From Ardenticatenia bacterium (GTDB lineage: Bacteria > Chloroflexota > Anaerolineae > Aggregatilineales > Ch27), in NCBI GenBank assembly GCA_026983935.1, contig JALSTC010000790.1, positions 1 to 6,782 of the forward strand: a stretch of 6,782 nucleotides of DNA, written 5' to 3'. The position numbers and the translations under genes were made by a program. Positions within the stretch are counted from its first letter, which is position 1. Every line of letters begins with the position of its first letter. Positions 5,816-6,782 of the stretch are shown here, one piece after another. The notes under the pieces are model-generated. The model searched no databases and had not been told where the DNA came from. It saw only the letters and a program-made list of their open reading frames with translations.

Positions 5816-6760
5816 TTACCCGGCAGATTCCTCAGTTTCCTCTGTCTCTTCTGTTTTTTCGGCGTCTGCGACTTCCGCGACTTCTGCGATTTCCTCGGCG
5901 GGAGCGGACTCATCAGCAGGAGCAGCCTCATCAGCGAAAAGGTCTTCCGCCTCGCGCAGCTTGGCCAGCGTGGCCTCGCCCAGGTATGCCGAGTCGTCTT
6001 CCTCTTCCCCGGCCATCACCTGCGCATAGGCCGCCGTTTCGCCCTCGGCCTGCATCTCTTCTTCCATGTGCGCCTTGCGCAGATCGCGGCCTTCGATGAC
6101 GGCGTTGGCGATCACGCTGGTGATCAGGCGGATCGCGCGGATGGCATCATCGTTGCCGACGATCAGGTAGTCAATCAGATCGGGGTCGCAGTTGGTATCC
6201 ACAATGGCAATGACCGGGATTTCCAGGATATTTGCTTCCTTAACCGCGGTCGCTTCCCGGTTCACGTCCACCACGAACAGCAGATCGGGCAGGCCCTTCA
6301 TTTCGCGGATGCCGCCCAGGCGGATTTGCAGCTTGTTGAGCTTGCGCTGCAGCATCAGGGCTTCTTTCTTGGTCAGCAGATCCCATTCGCCCGCATCACG
6401 ACGGCGCTCCATATCCTTGAGCGTTTGAATCCGCTCGCGGATGGTGCGCCAGTTGGTCAGCGTGCCGCCAAGCCAGCGCTGATTGACGTAGGGCATGCCG
6501 CAGCGCTCGGCTTCCTGCGCGATGGTTTCCTGCGCCTGGCGCTTGGTACCGACGAACAGCACCGTCCCGCCGTTGGCGACGGTATCGCGCACCAGTGCAT
6601 AGGCTTCATCAAGCTGTTTGACCGTCTGCTGCAGATCGATAATGTGGATGCCGTTGCGTTCGGTGAAGATGTACGGCTTCATCTTGGGGTTCCACCGGCG
6701 GGCACGGTGCCCGAAGTGGACGCCCGTCTCCAACAACGTCTTCATGGAGACGACAGACAT
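5816..6760 (-). CDS. rpsB: 30S ribosomal protein S2 with acidic C-terminal extension
   Basis: 314 residues. S2 is a structural protein of the small ribosomal subunit, binding near the 30S head-body junction with S1. Residues 1-230 are a full S2 domain: MKTLLETGVHFGHRARRWNPKM (6-27), YIFTERNGIHIIDLQQT (30-46), VLFVGTKRQAQ (67-77), YVNQRWLGGTLTNW (91-104), LLFVVDVN (160-167), IVDTNCDPD (186-194) and IPVIAIVD. Family members are usually about 230-260 residues; here about 84 extra residues follow, and the last 44 contain 18 acidic residues and one lysine, with a repeated E-[VI]-A pattern. The start is fixed by CAGGAGG nine bases before ATG 6760. tsf follows 108 bases on, the conserved bacterial order. 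The promoter and any S2-responsive leader lie outside the window. Confidence 0.97.
   Translation of the reverse strand: MSVVSMKTLLETGVHFGHRARRWNPKMKPYIFTERNGIHIIDLQQTVKQLDEAYALVRDTVANGGTVLFVGTKRQAQETIAQEAERCGMPYVNQRWLGGTLTNWRTIRERIQTLKDMERRRDAGEWDLLTKKEALMLQRKLNKLQIRLGGIREMKGLPDLLFVVDVNREATAVKEANILEIPVIAIVDTNCDPDLIDYLIVGNDDAIRAIRLITSVIANAVIEGRDLRKAHMEEEMQAEGETAAYAQVMAGEEEDDSAYLGEATLAKLREAEDLFADEAAPADESAPAEEIAEVAEVADAEKTEETEETEESAG
5868..5894 (-). repeat. Three 9-base tandem copies within the rpsB tail
   Basis: Plus-strand copies gcgacttcc, gcgacttct and gcgatttcc lie head to tail and encode E-I-A, E-V-A, E-V-A on the minus strand. They suggest that the acidic tail grew by slippage or duplication of a three-codon unit. 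Confidence 0.7.
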
Positions 6761-6782
6761 GGTGAGTATCCTCCTGTACCGT

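Overview
The window is about 60% G+C. All six genes I can support lie on the minus strand, so transcription runs from position 6782 towards 1. The organism is a bacterium, most likely a Chloroflexota (Anaerolineae-like). The hints are a short EF-Ts of 203 residues, proline/threonine 'PTP'-rich linkers and tails on an exported protein, abundant GAF-domain sensors and the overall composition. This phylum call is an inference from protein style, not a search result.

Region by region in transcription order: 6760-5816 is rpsB (ribosomal protein S2) with a long acidic C-terminal tail. A 108-base spacer holding a GC-rich imperfect hairpin separates it from tsf (EF-Ts, 5707-5096). A clear intrinsic terminator (about 5036-5068) closes the rpsB-tsf unit. 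pyrH (UMP kinase, 4999-4241) follows, with its start fixed by an AAGGAG ribosome site. Where frr is normally found after pyrH there is instead a soluble coiled-coil + GAF protein (4165-3518), followed by a second intrinsic terminator (3453-3478). Next comes a membrane-anchored N-acetylmuramoyl-L-alanine amidase (3351-2071). It appears to be expressed as a leaderless mRNA from an extended -10 promoter, and it carries a cytoplasmic tail with three PxWLQ motifs. After a 449-base non-coding, partly AT-rich gap, a polytopic membrane protein with two GAF domains (1621 to beyond base 1) runs off the window. It is probably a sensor kinase or another signalling enzyme whose output domain is not visible.

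Functionally, the right half is housekeeping: translation (S2, EF-Ts) and pyrimidine nucleotide supply (PyrH). The left half is signalling plus cell wall: two GAF sensors flanking a peptidoglycan amidase. The terminators and promoter candidates suggest at least four transcription units: rpsB-tsf; pyrH with or without the GAF gene; the amidase; and the membrane sensor. I found no mobile element, CRISPR array, tRNA or rRNA. I do not see an obviously new biological system. The most distinctive points are the leaderless amidase with its PxWLQ tail, the missing frr, and the structured rpsB-tsf spacer.
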